Assembly (NCBI RefSeq): GCF_000717275.1
Contig: NZ_JNYV01000010.1
Coordinates: 84,212-148,211, forward strand
Direction of reading: 5' to 3'
Length of the DNA: 64,000 nucleotides
DNA from: Kitasatospora arboriphila
GTDB taxonomy: Bacteria > Actinomycetota > Actinomycetes > Mycobacteriales > Mycobacteriaceae
Below the pieces are notes generated by a model. It was not told the origin of the DNA. It saw nothing but the letters and a program-made list of their open reading frames with translations, and did no database searches. Positions 18,781 to 26,931 of this stretch are shown here, one piece after another; position 1 is the stretch's first letter; each line of letters opens with the position of its first letter. Made by a program: the position numbers and the translations under genes.

Positions 18781-18960
18781 TTACTTCCGGCGCCAGGCCC
18801 GCACCGGCACAGCGAGGGCTTTGAGCAAGCGCTCGACGCGTCGCACCGGTGCTTCGCGGCCACCGAGGACCACGAGGTAGAGCAGCGGAAGAACACCCAC
18901 CCCGAGCAGAGTGAGAGCGATCAGTCCCAGGACGCAGAACGCAGAGACGTCTCCGAACAT
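18781..18960 (-). CDS. Small membrane protein, unknown function
   Basis: 59 aa from ATG 18960 (longer frame opens at 19014). One hydrophobic helix (FCVLGLIALTLLGVGVLPLLYLVVL) followed by a basic tail (REAPVRRVERLLKALAVPVRAWRRK). The ribosome site AAGGGG is modest. A terminator lies 93 bp downstream, which supports a real transcription unit. Similar one-helix, basic-tail proteins occur on actinobacterial plasmids and phages, but none with a function I can assign. Confidence 0.5.
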   Translation of the reverse strand: MFGDVSAFCVLGLIALTLLGVGVLPLLYLVVLGGREAPVRRVERLLKALAVPVRAWRRK

Positions 18961-19080
18961 TTGGTTACCCCTTAGGTGAGGTGCGCCGCGCACGCCGACG
19001 AGACCAGCCACCACGAGGGCGTGCCGGTCGGCGATGCGTGACAGGGTGATGGCCCGATGCTGGCCAGACGGTCAGCGGGC

Positions 19081-19106
19081 ACAAAAAAACCGGCCAGTGG
19101 CCGGTT
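19081..19106 (-). terminator. Orphan hairpin plus T-tract
   Basis: AACCGGCC, 3-nt loop, GGCCGGTT (19088-19106) preceded on the + strand by seven A residues, so on the minus strand a stem followed by a T7 run. No leftward gene lies upstream of it now; it may be left from a lost gene. Confidence 0.5.
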
Positions 19107-19266
19107 GTGCGCATAGTTCTAGCGCGTCATCAGTGTTGCACAGTTTCTGTGGATAACTTGTCGCTGCGGCTGGGCGAGTCTGCACCTGCGGCTTCCTCCG
19201 AGGGCGATGCCCGCCCGTGCCCGGGCAGCTCGCTGCAGCGTTCACCTGTTGTTGGTTTGCAGCGTA

Positions 19267-19300
19267 TATCGACACCTGTCAATATTGAAGTATGTCGATA
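19267..19300. promoter_or_regulatory. ArsR operator of the main arsenic operon
   Basis: TATCGACA at 19267-19274 and TGTCGATA at 19293-19300 form an inverted repeat that spans the arsR start codon. The embedded 16-mer TCGACACCTGTCAATA (19269-19284) matches TCGACATATGTCAATA before the second arsR (26225-26240) at 14 of 16 bases, so both ArsR proteins may share a site. Confidence 0.7.
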
Positions 19301-19678
19301 CAAGAGGGATCTGAGGGCGGTGCGTGCTGTTCTCCGCTGGTGCGTGAGCCGTTGACCGAGGATTGGGCCGCTGATCTGGCGCGGATGTTCAAATCGTTGG
19401 CCGATCCGGTCCGGTTGCGGATGCTGAGCCTGATCGCCAGTCACGCGGGCGGTGAGGCGTGCGTCTGCGATCTCTCCGACTCGTTCGACCTGTCCCAGCC
19501 CACGATCTCCCATCACCTCAAGGTGCTGCGCTCGGCCGGTCTGCTCGACTGCGAACGCCGAGGCACGTGGGTTTATTACTGGGTGATCCCCTCGGCGCTG
19601 CAGCAACTGTCGGCGGTGCTCCTGGTGGAGAGCACCATGACGGTGCCGGCCGAGACCCAGGCGGAGGTCGACGCATGA
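19292..19678 (+). CDS. arsR: ArsR-family arsenic-responsive repressor
   Basis: 128-aa winged-helix ArsR/SmtB protein. The DNA-recognition helix is LSQPTISHHLKVLRSAGLL; the metal-binding ACVCDL motif lies in the preceding helix, and an extra Cys pair occurs near the N-terminus (GACCSP). Arsenite binding to the cysteines should release the operator that overlaps the start codon. First gene of an operon in which arsR, acr3 and arsC overlap by 1-4 bases. The ATG at 19292 has no strong ribosome site; transcription may start very close to it. Confidence 0.92.
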   Translation: MSIQEGSEGGACCSPLVREPLTEDWAADLARMFKSLADPVRLRMLSLIASHAGGEACVCDLSDSFDLSQPTISHHLKVLRSAGLLDCERRGTWVYYWVIPSALQQLSAVLLVESTMTVPAETQAEVDA

Positions 19679-20772
19679 GCCAGAGCACCGCCGAGCACCC
19701 GGCCGTGGTCGGCAAACTGTCGACCCTGGATCGGTTCCTGCCGGTATGGATCGGAGTGGCGATGGTCGCCGGCCTACTGTTGGGCCGAATGATTCCGGGC
19801 CTGGACGATGTGGTGAGCGCGGTCGAGATCGATGGCATCTCCCTGCCCATCGCGATCGGACTGCTGATCATGATGTACCCGGTCTTGGCGAAAGTGCGGT
19901 ACGACCGCCTCGACACCGTCACCGGTGACCGCAAGCTGCTGATCGGCTCGCTGGTGTTGAACTGGGTGCTGGGACCGGCACTGATGTTCGCATTGGCCTG
20001 GCTCATGTTGCCCGACCTACCCGAGTACCGGACCGGCCTGATCATCGTCGGCCTGGCCCGCTGCATCGCGATGGTCATCATCTGGAACGACCTGGCCTGC
20101 GGTGACCGCGAAGCCGCGGCAGTGCTGGTCGCGATCAACTCGGTATTCCAGGTGATCATGTTCGCGATCTTGGGCTGGTTCTACCTGTCGGTGCTACCCG
20201 GCTGGCTCGGCCTGGAACAAACCACCATCGACGCCTCCCCCTGGCAGATCGCCAAATCAGTATTGATCTTCCTCGGTATCCCGTTGCTCGCCGGGTTCTT
20301 GACCCGCCGCTACGGCGAAAAAGCCAAGGGCCGCACCTGGTATGAGGACAAGTTCTTGCCGAAGATCGGCCCGTGGGCGCTGTACGGGTTGCTGTTCACC
20401 ATCGTCATCCTCTTCGCCTTGCAAGGCGACCAGATCACCTCCAAGCCGTGGGACGTGGTGCGGATCGCGCTCCCGCTGCTGGCCTACTTCGCCATCATGT
20501 GGGGCGGCGGCTACGCCCTGGGCGCGGCATTGGGGTTGGGCTACGAACGCACCACCACCCTCGCGTTCACCGCCGCAGGCAACAACTTTGAACTCGCGAT
20601 CGCTGTGGCTATCGCCACCTACGGCGTCACCTCCGGACAAGCATTAGCCGGGGTGGTCGGCCCGTTGATCGAGGTCCCGGTGCTCGTTGGCCTGGTGTAC
20701 GTCTCACTCGCCCTGCGTAAACGCTTCACCCCCGCCCCCACCGCCGTCTCGTCTGTGACCAAGGAGTCCTGA
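19675..20772 (+). CDS. acr3: Acr3-family arsenite efflux permease
   Basis: 365 aa from the ATG that overlaps the arsR stop. Ten predicted membrane helices. The family signature with the essential cysteine is clear: ARCIAMVIIWNDLACGD (Cys near residue 129), as is the helix with AAGNNFELAIAVAIA. It exports As(III), and perhaps Sb(III), across the cytoplasmic membrane, alone or driven by ArsA. Length matches single-domain Acr3; unlike the Acr3-ArsC fusion of M. tuberculosis, the reductase here is a separate gene (next) overlapping by 1 base. Confidence 0.95.
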   Translation: MSQSTAEHPAVVGKLSTLDRFLPVWIGVAMVAGLLLGRMIPGLDDVVSAVEIDGISLPIAIGLLIMMYPVLAKVRYDRLDTVTGDRKLLIGSLVLNWVLGPALMFALAWLMLPDLPEYRTGLIIVGLARCIAMVIIWNDLACGDREAAAVLVAINSVFQVIMFAILGWFYLSVLPGWLGLEQTTIDASPWQIAKSVLIFLGIPLLAGFLTRRYGEKAKGRTWYEDKFLPKIGPWALYGLLFTIVILFALQGDQITSKPWDVVRIALPLLAYFAIMWGGGYALGAALGLGYERTTTLAFTAAGNNFELAIAVAIATYGVTSGQALAGVVGPLIEVPVLVGLVYVSLALRKRFTPAPTAVSSVTKES

Positions 20773-21425
20773 TGTCTGAACACCGCGCTCAACCCGAACT
20801 GTTGATGCCCCAAGCGCTGCTGTCGCGCACTGCTGCGGTTCTGTCTGAGAAGTACGAGGGTGTGTTCTCCCCGCAAACGGTGGAGCGCTACGTGTTCGAG
20901 TCCTACACTGCGCTGCGGCGCACTTCCACGATCCACAACCACCTGCCGACCTTGGCCGGCCGGTTTGCCGCCGACCGGCTCACCGCGCTGGCCCAATCCC
21001 AGGGTGAGGCGCCCAAAGATGTGCCTGAGGTGTTGTTCATCTGCGTGCACAACGCCGGCCGATCACAAATGGCCGCAGCACTTCTCAACCATTACGGCCA
21101 GGGCCGGGTGCATGTGCGCTCAGCCGGGTCGGCACCGGTCAATGCCATCAACCCGATGGTCATCGAAGCGATGGCCGAGAGCGGTTTGGATTTGGGAGCT
21201 GAGTACCCCAAACCGCTGACCGACGATGTTGTGGCCGCCGCCGATGTGGTCGTGTCGATGGGCTGCGGCGATGCCTGCGCGATCTACCCAGGCAAACGCT
21301 ACCTCGACTGGACCCTGGACGACCCGCAAGGCCAATCCCTCGATGTGGTGCGCGCTATTCGTGACGACCTCGACACCCGAGTCCAGGAGTTGTTGCGCGA
21401 GTTGACCACTCCCGTGCCCGCCTAA
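20772..21425 (+). CDS. arsC: Arsenate reductase with N-terminal helical extension
   Basis: 217 aa, start overlapping the acr3 stop. Residues 1-75 form a helical domain (SEKYEGVFSPQTVERYVFES, LPTLAGRFAADRLTALA) of the kind found before LMW-phosphatase-type arsenate reductases in actinobacteria. The catalytic domain has CVHNAGRSQMAA (Cys-X5-Arg loop), SAGSAP, and MGCGDACAIYPGKRYLDW with the partner cysteines and DP motif. It reduces arsenate to arsenite, feeding Acr3. Whether it uses mycothiol or thioredoxin cannot be told from sequence alone; trxB in the same operon favours thioredoxin. Confidence 0.93.
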   Translation: MSEHRAQPELLMPQALLSRTAAVLSEKYEGVFSPQTVERYVFESYTALRRTSTIHNHLPTLAGRFAADRLTALAQSQGEAPKDVPEVLFICVHNAGRSQMAAALLNHYGQGRVHVRSAGSAPVNAINPMVIEAMAESGLDLGAEYPKPLTDDVVAAADVVVSMGCGDACAIYPGKRYLDWTLDDPQGQSLDVVRAIRDDLDTRVQELLRELTTPVPA

Positions 21426-21473
21426 CCTCCCCCACTACCGTCTTCTCGCTTTGATGAAAGGATCTCGACTCCC

Positions 21474-21890
21474 ATGACCACCACTCCCAGCGTGTTGTTC
21501 GTCTGTGTCCACAACGCCGGCCGCTCGCAGATGGCCGCCGGTTTCCTGTCCCACCTGGCTGGCGATGCGATCGAGGTCCGCTCCGCGGGCAGCGCCCCCG
21601 CCGACACCATCAACCCGGCCGCTGTCGAGGCGATGGCCGAGGTGGGTATCGACATCACCGCCCAAACACCGAAGATCCTCACCACCGACGCGGTGCAGGC
21701 CTCTGATGTAGTGATCACCATGGGATGCGGGGACAGCTGCCCAATCTTCCCCGGCAAAAGCTACCGGGACTGGGTCCTCGACGACCCCGCCGGTCAAGGC
21801 GTGGAAGCGGTTCGGCCGATTCGCGACGAAATCAAAGTCCGCGTGCAAGCGCTCGTCGACGAACTCACCTCCGCGTCCGCCGCCCACTGA
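21474..21890 (+). CDS. arsC: Arsenate reductase, LMW-phosphatase type
   Basis: 138 aa consisting of the catalytic domain only: CVHNAGRSQMAAGFL near the N-terminus, SAGSAPADTINP, MGCGDSCPIFPGKSYRDW and the DDPAGQG motif. Its core is closely similar to that of the preceding gene, so the pair probably arose by duplication with gain or loss of the helical extension. Good ribosome site (GAAAGGA, 21457-21463). Same reaction, arsenate to arsenite, in the cytoplasm. Confidence 0.92.
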   Translation: MTTTPSVLFVCVHNAGRSQMAAGFLSHLAGDAIEVRSAGSAPADTINPAAVEAMAEVGIDITAQTPKILTTDAVQASDVVITMGCGDSCPIFPGKSYRDWVLDDPAGQGVEAVRPIRDEIKVRVQALVDELTSASAAH

Positions 21891-21917
21891 TCTGCTCGTT
21901 GTTAGACCAGGAGAGCT

Positions 21918-22901
21918 ATGACCGACACCGTGCACGAACTGATCATCGTGGGTTCTGGGCCCGCCGGCTACACCGCCGGTATCTACGCCGCCCGCGCCGA
22001 ACTGGCACCGCTGCTGTTCGAGGGCAGCCAGTTCGGCGGCGCTTTGATGACCACCACCGAGGTAGAGAACTTCCCCGGGTTCCGCAGTGGCATCACGGGC
22101 CCGGAGTTGATGGATGAGATGCGCGAGCAGGCAACACGTTTCGGTGCCGACATCCGCACCGAAGACGTCGACCAGCTCGAGCTCGCTGGGCCGATCAAAA
22201 CAGTGCACGTCGGCGGGATGGCCTACCACGCTCATGCGGTGATCCTGGCGATGGGCGCCGCAGCGCGCTACCTGAACATTCCTGGGGAACAGGAACTCCT
22301 CGGCCGTGGGGTGAGCGCGTGTGCGACCTGTGATGGGTTCTTCTTCCGGGACCAGGACATCGTGGTCGTCGGCGGCGGTGATTCGGCGATGGAAGAGGCC
22401 ACTTTCTTGACCCGGTTCGCCCGCAGCGTCACTCTGGTCCACCGCCGTACCGAGTTCCGGGCGTCGCGGATCATGCTCGAACGCGCCAGAGCCAACCCCA
22501 AGATCCGGTTTGTCACCAACGCCGCACCCATCGAGGTCCTCGGCGAGGGCAGTGTCACCGGACTCGTTGTCCGCGACACCATCACCGGTGAACACACCAC
22601 CCTCGCGGCGACCGGGATGTTCGTGGCCATCGGGCACGACCCGCGCAGCGCCCTGGTCACCGGACAGGTTGACCTCGATGACGCCGGCTACGTGAAAGTG
22701 CAGTCCCCCACCACCGCCACCTCGAGCGATGGGGTGTTCGCCGCCGGCGATCTGGTCGATCACACCTACCGGCAAGCAATCACCGCCGCCGGGACCGGTT
22801 GTGCGGCAGCCATCGACGCCGAACGCTGGCTCGCCGACCGCGGCGACATCACCACCAACACCCTCGCTGCTGCCGACCAGCCCGTCGCCACCACCGCCTG
22901 A
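21918..22901 (+). CDS. trxB: Thioredoxin reductase (NADPH, FAD) of the arsenic operon
   Basis: 327 aa. FAD-binding [16 protein letters not shown] at the N-terminus, redox pair CATCDG near residue 137, NADPH-binding [12 protein letters not shown], and the second FAD motif [18 protein letters not shown]. Complete and normal in length. In this operon it most likely recycles the thioredoxin used by the arsenate reductases; no thioredoxin gene is in the window, so the host would supply it. AGGAG precedes the start. Confidence 0.94.
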   Translation: MTDTVHELIIVGSGPAGYTAGIYAARAELAPLLFEGSQFGGALMTTTEVENFPGFRSGITGPELMDEMREQATRFGADIRTEDVDQLELAGPIKTVHVGGMAYHAHAVILAMGAAARYLNIPGEQELLGRGVSACATCDGFFFRDQDIVVVGGGDSAMEEATFLTRFARSVTLVHRRTEFRASRIMLERARANPKIRFVTNAAPIEVLGEGSVTGLVVRDTITGEHTTLAATGMFVAIGHDPRSALVTGQVDLDDAGYVKVQSPTTATSSDGVFAAGDLVDHTYRQAITAAGTGCAAAIDAERWLADRGDITTNTLAAADQPVATTA

Positions 22902-22926
22902 TCAACCTGTAGAAAGCGTGCACTAC

Positions 22927-23340
22927 ATGACAATTGAGATCTTCGAACCGGCACTGTGCTGTGCCACCGGTGTGTGCGGCGACGACGTCGATCAAGCCCT
23001 GATCACCTTCACCGCCGACCTGGACTGGCTCCGCACCCAGGGCGCCGACATCGCCCGATTCAATCTGGCCAGCGAACCCATGGCCTTCGCCGAACGCGAA
23101 CCGGTCACCGCATTTTTGCAGTTGTCCGGATCCCAAGGCCTGCCGCTGGTGCTGGTGGACGGTGTCACCGCGATGACCGGCCGCTACCCCACCCGCGATC
23201 AGCTGGCCTCCTGGGCCGGGCTCACCGCCCCTGTCGACACTCCCGCGACCGCACCGGCCGCAGGTGCCGGACTGCTCACCCTCACCGACACCAGCGGAGG
23301 CTGCGCTCCCGGCGCCGCCGCTGCGAGCGGTTGCTGCTGA
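22927..23340 (+). CDS. arsD: ArsD arsenic metallochaperone
   Basis: 137 aa. The arsenite-binding cysteines CCATGVCG lie near residues 11-17 as in known ArsD (Cys12, Cys13, Cys18). The thioredoxin-like core follows (QGLPLVLVDGVTAMTGRYPT), and the C-terminus has the extra cysteines GGCAPG and SGCC. It takes up cytoplasmic As(III) and passes it to ArsA, encoded directly downstream. ATG at 22927 was chosen because it gives the canonical N-terminus. Confidence 0.92.
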   Translation: MTIEIFEPALCCATGVCGDDVDQALITFTADLDWLRTQGADIARFNLASEPMAFAEREPVTAFLQLSGSQGLPLVLVDGVTAMTGRYPTRDQLASWAGLTAPVDTPATAPAAGAGLLTLTDTSGGCAPGAAAASGCC

Positions 23341-23342
23341 CC

Positions 23343-25136
23343 GTGCCTTCCCCCACATTCCTCGACCAGGCACCCCGCTTTCTGTTCTTCACGGGCAAAG
23401 GCGGTGTCGGGAAAACCTCCATCGCGTGCGCTTCGGCGATCACCCTGGCCGCCGCCGGCCAGAATGTGTTGCTCGTGAGCACCGATCCGGCCTCCAACGT
23501 CGGCCAGGTGTTCGGACTCACGATCGGCAACACCATCACCACAATCCCTGCCGTGCCGGGCCTTTCGGCGCTGGAAATCGATCCCGAACAAGCTGCCGCC
23601 GCCTACCGAGAACGCATCATCGGACCAGTCCGCGGCCTGCTCCCCGAGGCCGACCTCGCCACCATCACCGAACAGCTCTCCGGTTCGTGCACCACTGAAA
23701 TCGCCTCGTTCAATGAGTTCACCACCCTGCTCACCGACGACGACAACACCTTGGCCGGGTTCGACCACGTGCTGTTCGACACCGCACCCACCGGACACAC
23801 CATCCGCCTGCTGCAACTACCCGGATCATGGACCGACTTCCTCACCGCCGGCAAAGGTAACCCCTCCTGCCTGGGACCACTGTCCGGGCTGGACAAACAA
23901 CGCGCCATGTACGCAGGTGCGGTCGCCGCGTTGGCGGACCCGGCCCGCACCCGCCTCGTCCTCGTTGCCCGCGCCCAGCACTCCACTCTGGCCGAGATCG
24001 CCCGCACTCACACCGAACTCGCGGCCATCGGACTGACCACCCAACACGTCGTCATCAACGGCGTCCTGCCACGCCCGGACACCGATGACCCACTCGCACA
24101 AGCCATCTACGACCGAGACCAACAAGCCATCGCCGATCTGCCCCGTGAGCTCCGGGCATTGCCGGTCGACCATATCGACCTCAAACCCACCAACATCGTC
24201 GGCCTCGACGCGCTGGCAAGTCTGCTTGCTCCGACCGCCACTGATCGCCACATCGGTACAGAACCGGAAATCACTGCCGGCATCGATGATGCCCCGCTAG
24301 CAGCGCTGATCGACGACCTCGAACCCCAGGGCCACGGGCTCATTATGTGCATGGGCAAAGGTGGTGTCGGCAAAACCACGATCGCCGCAGCGGTCGCAGT
24401 CGCTCTGGCCGGCCGCGGCCACCAGGTGCACCTGACGACCACCGACCCCGCCGCCCACCTCACCGACACCCTCACCGAGGATCTCGACAACCTGACCGTC
24501 TCACGCATCGATCCCGCCGAGGCGACCGAGCAGTACCGCCAGCGGGTGCTGGCCACCAAAGGCGCCCACCTCGACGAGCAGGGCCGCGCCACCTTGGCCG
24601 AGGATCTGCGGTCACCGTGCACCGAGGAAGTCGCTGTCTTTCAAGCCTTCTCCCGGGTCATCAACCAATCGCGACGCACCTTCGTGGTCGTCGATACCGC
24701 ACCCACCGGGCACACCCTGCTGCTGCTCGATGCGACCGGCTCCTACCACCGTGAGATCACCCGGCAGATGGGTGAGAACGCCTCGTTCACCACCCCGATG
24801 ATGCGGTTACAGAGTCCCGACAACACCAAAGTACTAGTCGTGACGCTCCCCGAGACCACCCCGCGCCTGGAAGCCGAAGGCCTGCAGCAGGACCTGCAAC
24901 GCGCCGGCATCACCCCATGGGCCTGGGTCATCAACAACTCATTGGCCGCCGCACACCCCACCTCACCGCTCCTAGCCCGCAGGGCAGACGCCGAACTCGA
25001 CGAAATTACGGCCATCACCGACGCCCACCACCGTGTTGCCGTGATCCCCATGCTGCCCACCGAACCCGTCGGCGTCAGCGCCCTACAGGCCCTAGCAGCA
25101 TCGACGGCGCGCACTCCAACACCAATTCGCTACTGA
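23343..25136 (+). CDS. arsA: ArsA arsenite-translocating ATPase
   Basis: 597 aa from GTG 23343, two bases after the arsD stop; longer in-frame extensions overlap arsD and are unlikely. Two homologous halves: P-loop FFTGKGGVGKTS (about residue 18) and MCMGKGGVGKTT (about 338), each with a DTAPTGHT switch. Cysteines expected to bind As(III) are present in SGSCTTEI and RSPCTEEV. It uses ATP to energise arsenite extrusion with the membrane pump. No strong Shine-Dalgarno, so translation is probably coupled to arsD. Confidence 0.94.
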   Translation: MPSPTFLDQAPRFLFFTGKGGVGKTSIACASAITLAAAGQNVLLVSTDPASNVGQVFGLTIGNTITTIPAVPGLSALEIDPEQAAAAYRERIIGPVRGLLPEADLATITEQLSGSCTTEIASFNEFTTLLTDDDNTLAGFDHVLFDTAPTGHTIRLLQLPGSWTDFLTAGKGNPSCLGPLSGLDKQRAMYAGAVAALADPARTRLVLVARAQHSTLAEIARTHTELAAIGLTTQHVVINGVLPRPDTDDPLAQAIYDRDQQAIADLPRELRALPVDHIDLKPTNIVGLDALASLLAPTATDRHIGTEPEITAGIDDAPLAALIDDLEPQGHGLIMCMGKGGVGKTTIAAAVAVALAGRGHQVHLTTTDPAAHLTDTLTEDLDNLTVSRIDPAEATEQYRQRVLATKGAHLDEQGRATLAEDLRSPCTEEVAVFQAFSRVINQSRRTFVVVDTAPTGHTLLLLDATGSYHREITRQMGENASFTTPMMRLQSPDNTKVLVVTLPETTPRLEAEGLQQDLQRAGITPWAWVINNSLAAAHPTSPLLARRADAELDEITAITDAHHRVAVIPMLPTEPVGVSALQALAASTARTPTPIRY

Positions 25137-25183
25137 CCACCAGACCCAAGCGCTCCACCGAACGAAAAGGATTGCCTGCCATC

Positions 25184-25594
25184 ATGAGTTCGACTCCTCG
25201 TGTTCTGTTTGTCTGCGTCAAGAACGGCGGCAAGTCGCAAATGGCGGCCGGCCTGATGAGCAAGGTCGCCGGCAACTCGGTCGACGTCTATTCCGCGGGC
25301 ACCGCTCCCGGGTCGGCCATCAACGCACTCTCGGCCCAATCGCTCCTCGAAGTCGGTGTAGACATCTCCGCCAACACACCCCGCGCCATCGATGATGATC
25401 TGCTGGCACACATGGATGTCGTGGTCACTCTCGGCCGCGAAGCCAAACCCCCCGTCGTCGCCGGACCCCGCTACGAAAATTGGGACACCGACGAACCCTC
25501 CGAACGCGGCATCGACGGAATCGAACGGATGCGCCTGGTCCGCGATGACATCGCTGCACGAGTCGCCGACCTACACACCCGCCTCACCACCTGA
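25184..25594 (+). CDS. ArsC-like reductase with a Cys-X5-Lys active loop
   Basis: 136 aa, LMW-phosphatase fold, ATG at 25184. The active loop reads CVKNGGKSQMAAGLM, so the arginine of Cys-X5-Arg is lysine. It also lacks the MGCGD cysteine region of the other two reductases (VVTLGREAKPP instead). Variants of this type occur in actinobacteria, some linked to mycothiol-dependent arsenate reduction. It may act as an arsenate-mycothiol transferase while the two thioredoxin-type enzymes work in parallel; this is inference. Last gene of the operon, convergent with cadI. Confidence 0.8.
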   Translation: MSSTPRVLFVCVKNGGKSQMAAGLMSKVAGNSVDVYSAGTAPGSAINALSAQSLLEVGVDISANTPRAIDDDLLAHMDVVVTLGREAKPPVVAGPRYENWDTDEPSERGIDGIERMRLVRDDIAARVADLHTRLTT

Positions 25595-25618
25595 CTTCCA
25601 GACCCAGGCTGAGCACGA

Positions 25619-25648
25619 GTGGCGGGCAACCACACCGGTGCCCGCCAC
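25619..25648. terminator. Hairpin between convergent arsC-like and cadI genes
   Basis: GTGGCGGGCA (25619-25628) and TGCCCGCCAC (25639-25648) form a perfect 10-bp stem over a 10-nt loop, midway between two converging stops. Probably a two-way terminator, although T-tracts are poor. Confidence 0.55.
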
Positions 25649-25677
25649 AGGTTGGTTGAACGCCAGCTGACAGTGCT

Positions 25678-26163
25678 CTAGTTGGAGGCGGCGCTGACCT
25701 GCGCAGTCTGGGAGGTACCGCAGCACGTAGACGGCGACTCGTCGCCGTCTACCTGAGTATTGTTGTCGGCCAGCAACTGTGGGCTGGTGCCGAAGGTCTC
25801 CGAGTCGGCTAGGACGGTGTAGACCTCCCACTTCTCTCCTGCCGGGCCGGTCACCCACACCTTGTCTTGGGTGGCGAAGCAACAGGTCGCGTTGATCTCT
25901 TCCTCGGTGAACAAACCCTCGCCACTCAGGCGCGCGATTTCGGCGTGCACCTTGTCGCTCGACTCCACCTCCACACCGAGATGGTTGATCGTTCCACCCT
26001 TACCGGGGTTCTCCAACAGCACCAGCTTCAGCGGCGGCTCGGTCACCGCGAAGTTCGCATAGCCCGGCTTACGTTTGGCCGGAGCAACATTGAACAGCTT
26101 CGAGTAAAACTCGACCGCTTGCTCCAGATCGTCGACGTTGAGTGCCAACTGCATACGGGACAT
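25678..26163 (-). CDS. cadI: ArsI/CadI-family VOC protein
   Basis: 161 aa from ATG 26163, which has a textbook ribosome site (GGAGGAAGTT). A glyoxalase/VOC fold: MQLALNVDDLEQAVEFYSKL at the start, NHLGVEVES with the metal-ligand His, and the vicinal cysteines NATCCFATQDKVWV. This CC pair is the organoarsenical site in ArsI C-As lyases and the family also includes Cd-induced CadI. A C-terminal tail adds STCCG. Divergent from the second arsR across an ArsR-type box, so arsenic induction is likely. Cleavage of methylarsenite is a family inference. Confidence 0.88.
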   Translation of the reverse strand: MSRMQLALNVDDLEQAVEFYSKLFNVAPAKRKPGYANFAVTEPPLKLVLLENPGKGGTINHLGVEVESSDKVHAEIARLSGEGLFTEEEINATCCFATQDKVWVTGPAGEKWEVYTVLADSETFGTSPQLLADNNTQVDGDESPSTCCGTSQTAQVSAASN

Positions 26164-26224
26164 AACTTCCTCCACCTGTGAGACATACATCAAACTACCG
26201 TCGGGACCAAGAGTGCCGACCTCT

Positions 26225-26240
26225 TCGACATATGTCAATA
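26225..26240. promoter_or_regulatory. ArsR box between cadI and second arsR
   Basis: TCGACATATGTCAATA contains the palindrome GACATATGTC and differs at two bases from the box of the main ars operon at 19269-19284. It lies in the 96-bp gap between divergent cadI and arsR, 20 bp before the latter. Confidence 0.7.
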
Positions 26241-26259
26241 GCGTGGGTAGGATTGAGTT

Positions 26260-26619
26260 ATGCCCAAGACACTGCCGGTGATCGACATGACCGCGCCCAT
26301 CTGCTGTGCCCCAGTCTCGGCATCACCGATGGATGATGCCGCAGCCCTGGAAGTGGCGTTACGGCTCAAAGCCCTTGCCGATCCAGTGCGGATCAAACTG
26401 ATGTCGATCCTGCTCACCGACGCCGCAGGAGAAGTGTGCACCTGCGACCTAGCGGTCGCCGTCGGCCTGTCCGAACCGACGGTCAGCCACCACCTCGGCC
26501 AACTCAAAAAAGCCGGCATGGTCCACCCCGAACGCCGAGGCATGAACGTCTACTACAGCGCCCACACCGACGCTCTGCAAGCACTTCGCCAGGTCCTCGA
26601 CCCCTCATGCTGCCACTAG
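26260..26619 (+). CDS. arsR: Second ArsR-family repressor
   Basis: 119 aa. Winged helix with recognition segment LSEPTVSHHLGQLKKAGMV and metal-site motif EVCTCDLA. Extra cysteine pairs lie at both ends (PICCAP and PSCCH at the very C-terminus), giving more thiol ligands than the first ArsR. Divergent from cadI/arsI with a shared box. It could control cadI and itself, and through the similar box possibly the main operon. Confidence 0.9.
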   Translation: MPKTLPVIDMTAPICCAPVSASPMDDAAALEVALRLKALADPVRIKLMSILLTDAAGEVCTCDLAVAVGLSEPTVSHHLGQLKKAGMVHPERRGMNVYYSAHTDALQALRQVLDPSCCH

Positions 26620-26729
26620 CGCAGATGCCAACCAAACTGTTCGTACCAACAGAATTCGAACGCTTCATCGCTTGACAGACACAGAGGCACCCAGGCTTTT
26701 CACACCTCATCGGCCCGCGCCTCCTGAGA

Positions 26730-26819
26730 TAGTATCGAACCTATGTTCGACATGCGGGGGATGGCCCCCACCGTGCGAGTCTTCACTCCGCCGCGGCCCG
26801 TCATAGTCGACATGTTGTA
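26730..26819 (+). promoter_or_regulatory. Perfect mycobacterial-type SOS box with -10 and a 25-codon ORF
   Basis: TCGAACCTATGTTCGA at 26735-26750 matches the LexA consensus TCGAAC-N4-GTTCGA exactly. A TAGTAT -10 overlaps it, and ATG at 26743 opens a 25-codon frame (MFDMRGMAPTVRV...) ending at 26819. Such boxes overlapping a start are typical of 13E12/HNH repeat genes and DNA-repair genes. Here only the beginning seems left. The remainder of 26620-26880 shows no gene. Confidence 0.6.
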
Positions 26820-26879
26820 GACGGGGTTTGTTCTATCCAGTGTCCAGCTGCCGATCTGATCGTGATCTACCATCGGGTG

Positions 26880-26895
26880 ATACCTCCCAGGGGTA
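26880..26895. promoter_or_regulatory. CsoR-type operator at the head of copper cassette B
   Basis: ATACCTCCCAGGGGTA, identical to the operator at 4808-4823 although the flanks differ. A TACCAT -10 candidate lies 9 bp upstream, so repressor would cover the transcription start. Confidence 0.75.
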
Positions 26896-26931
26896 AAGAG
26901 CTAGCGAGACAAAGAACGGACGGGGGTGCAT

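Noticed and set aside
19148..19156. DnaA box (TGTGGATAA), and another at 48741-48749
   Set aside because: Single exact boxes; not clustered, and actinobacterial boxes are usually different. Only the one inside rep has any contextual support for an origin.
21435..22775. 446-codon leftward ORF
   Set aside because: Antisense to trxB and an arsC; composition bias only.
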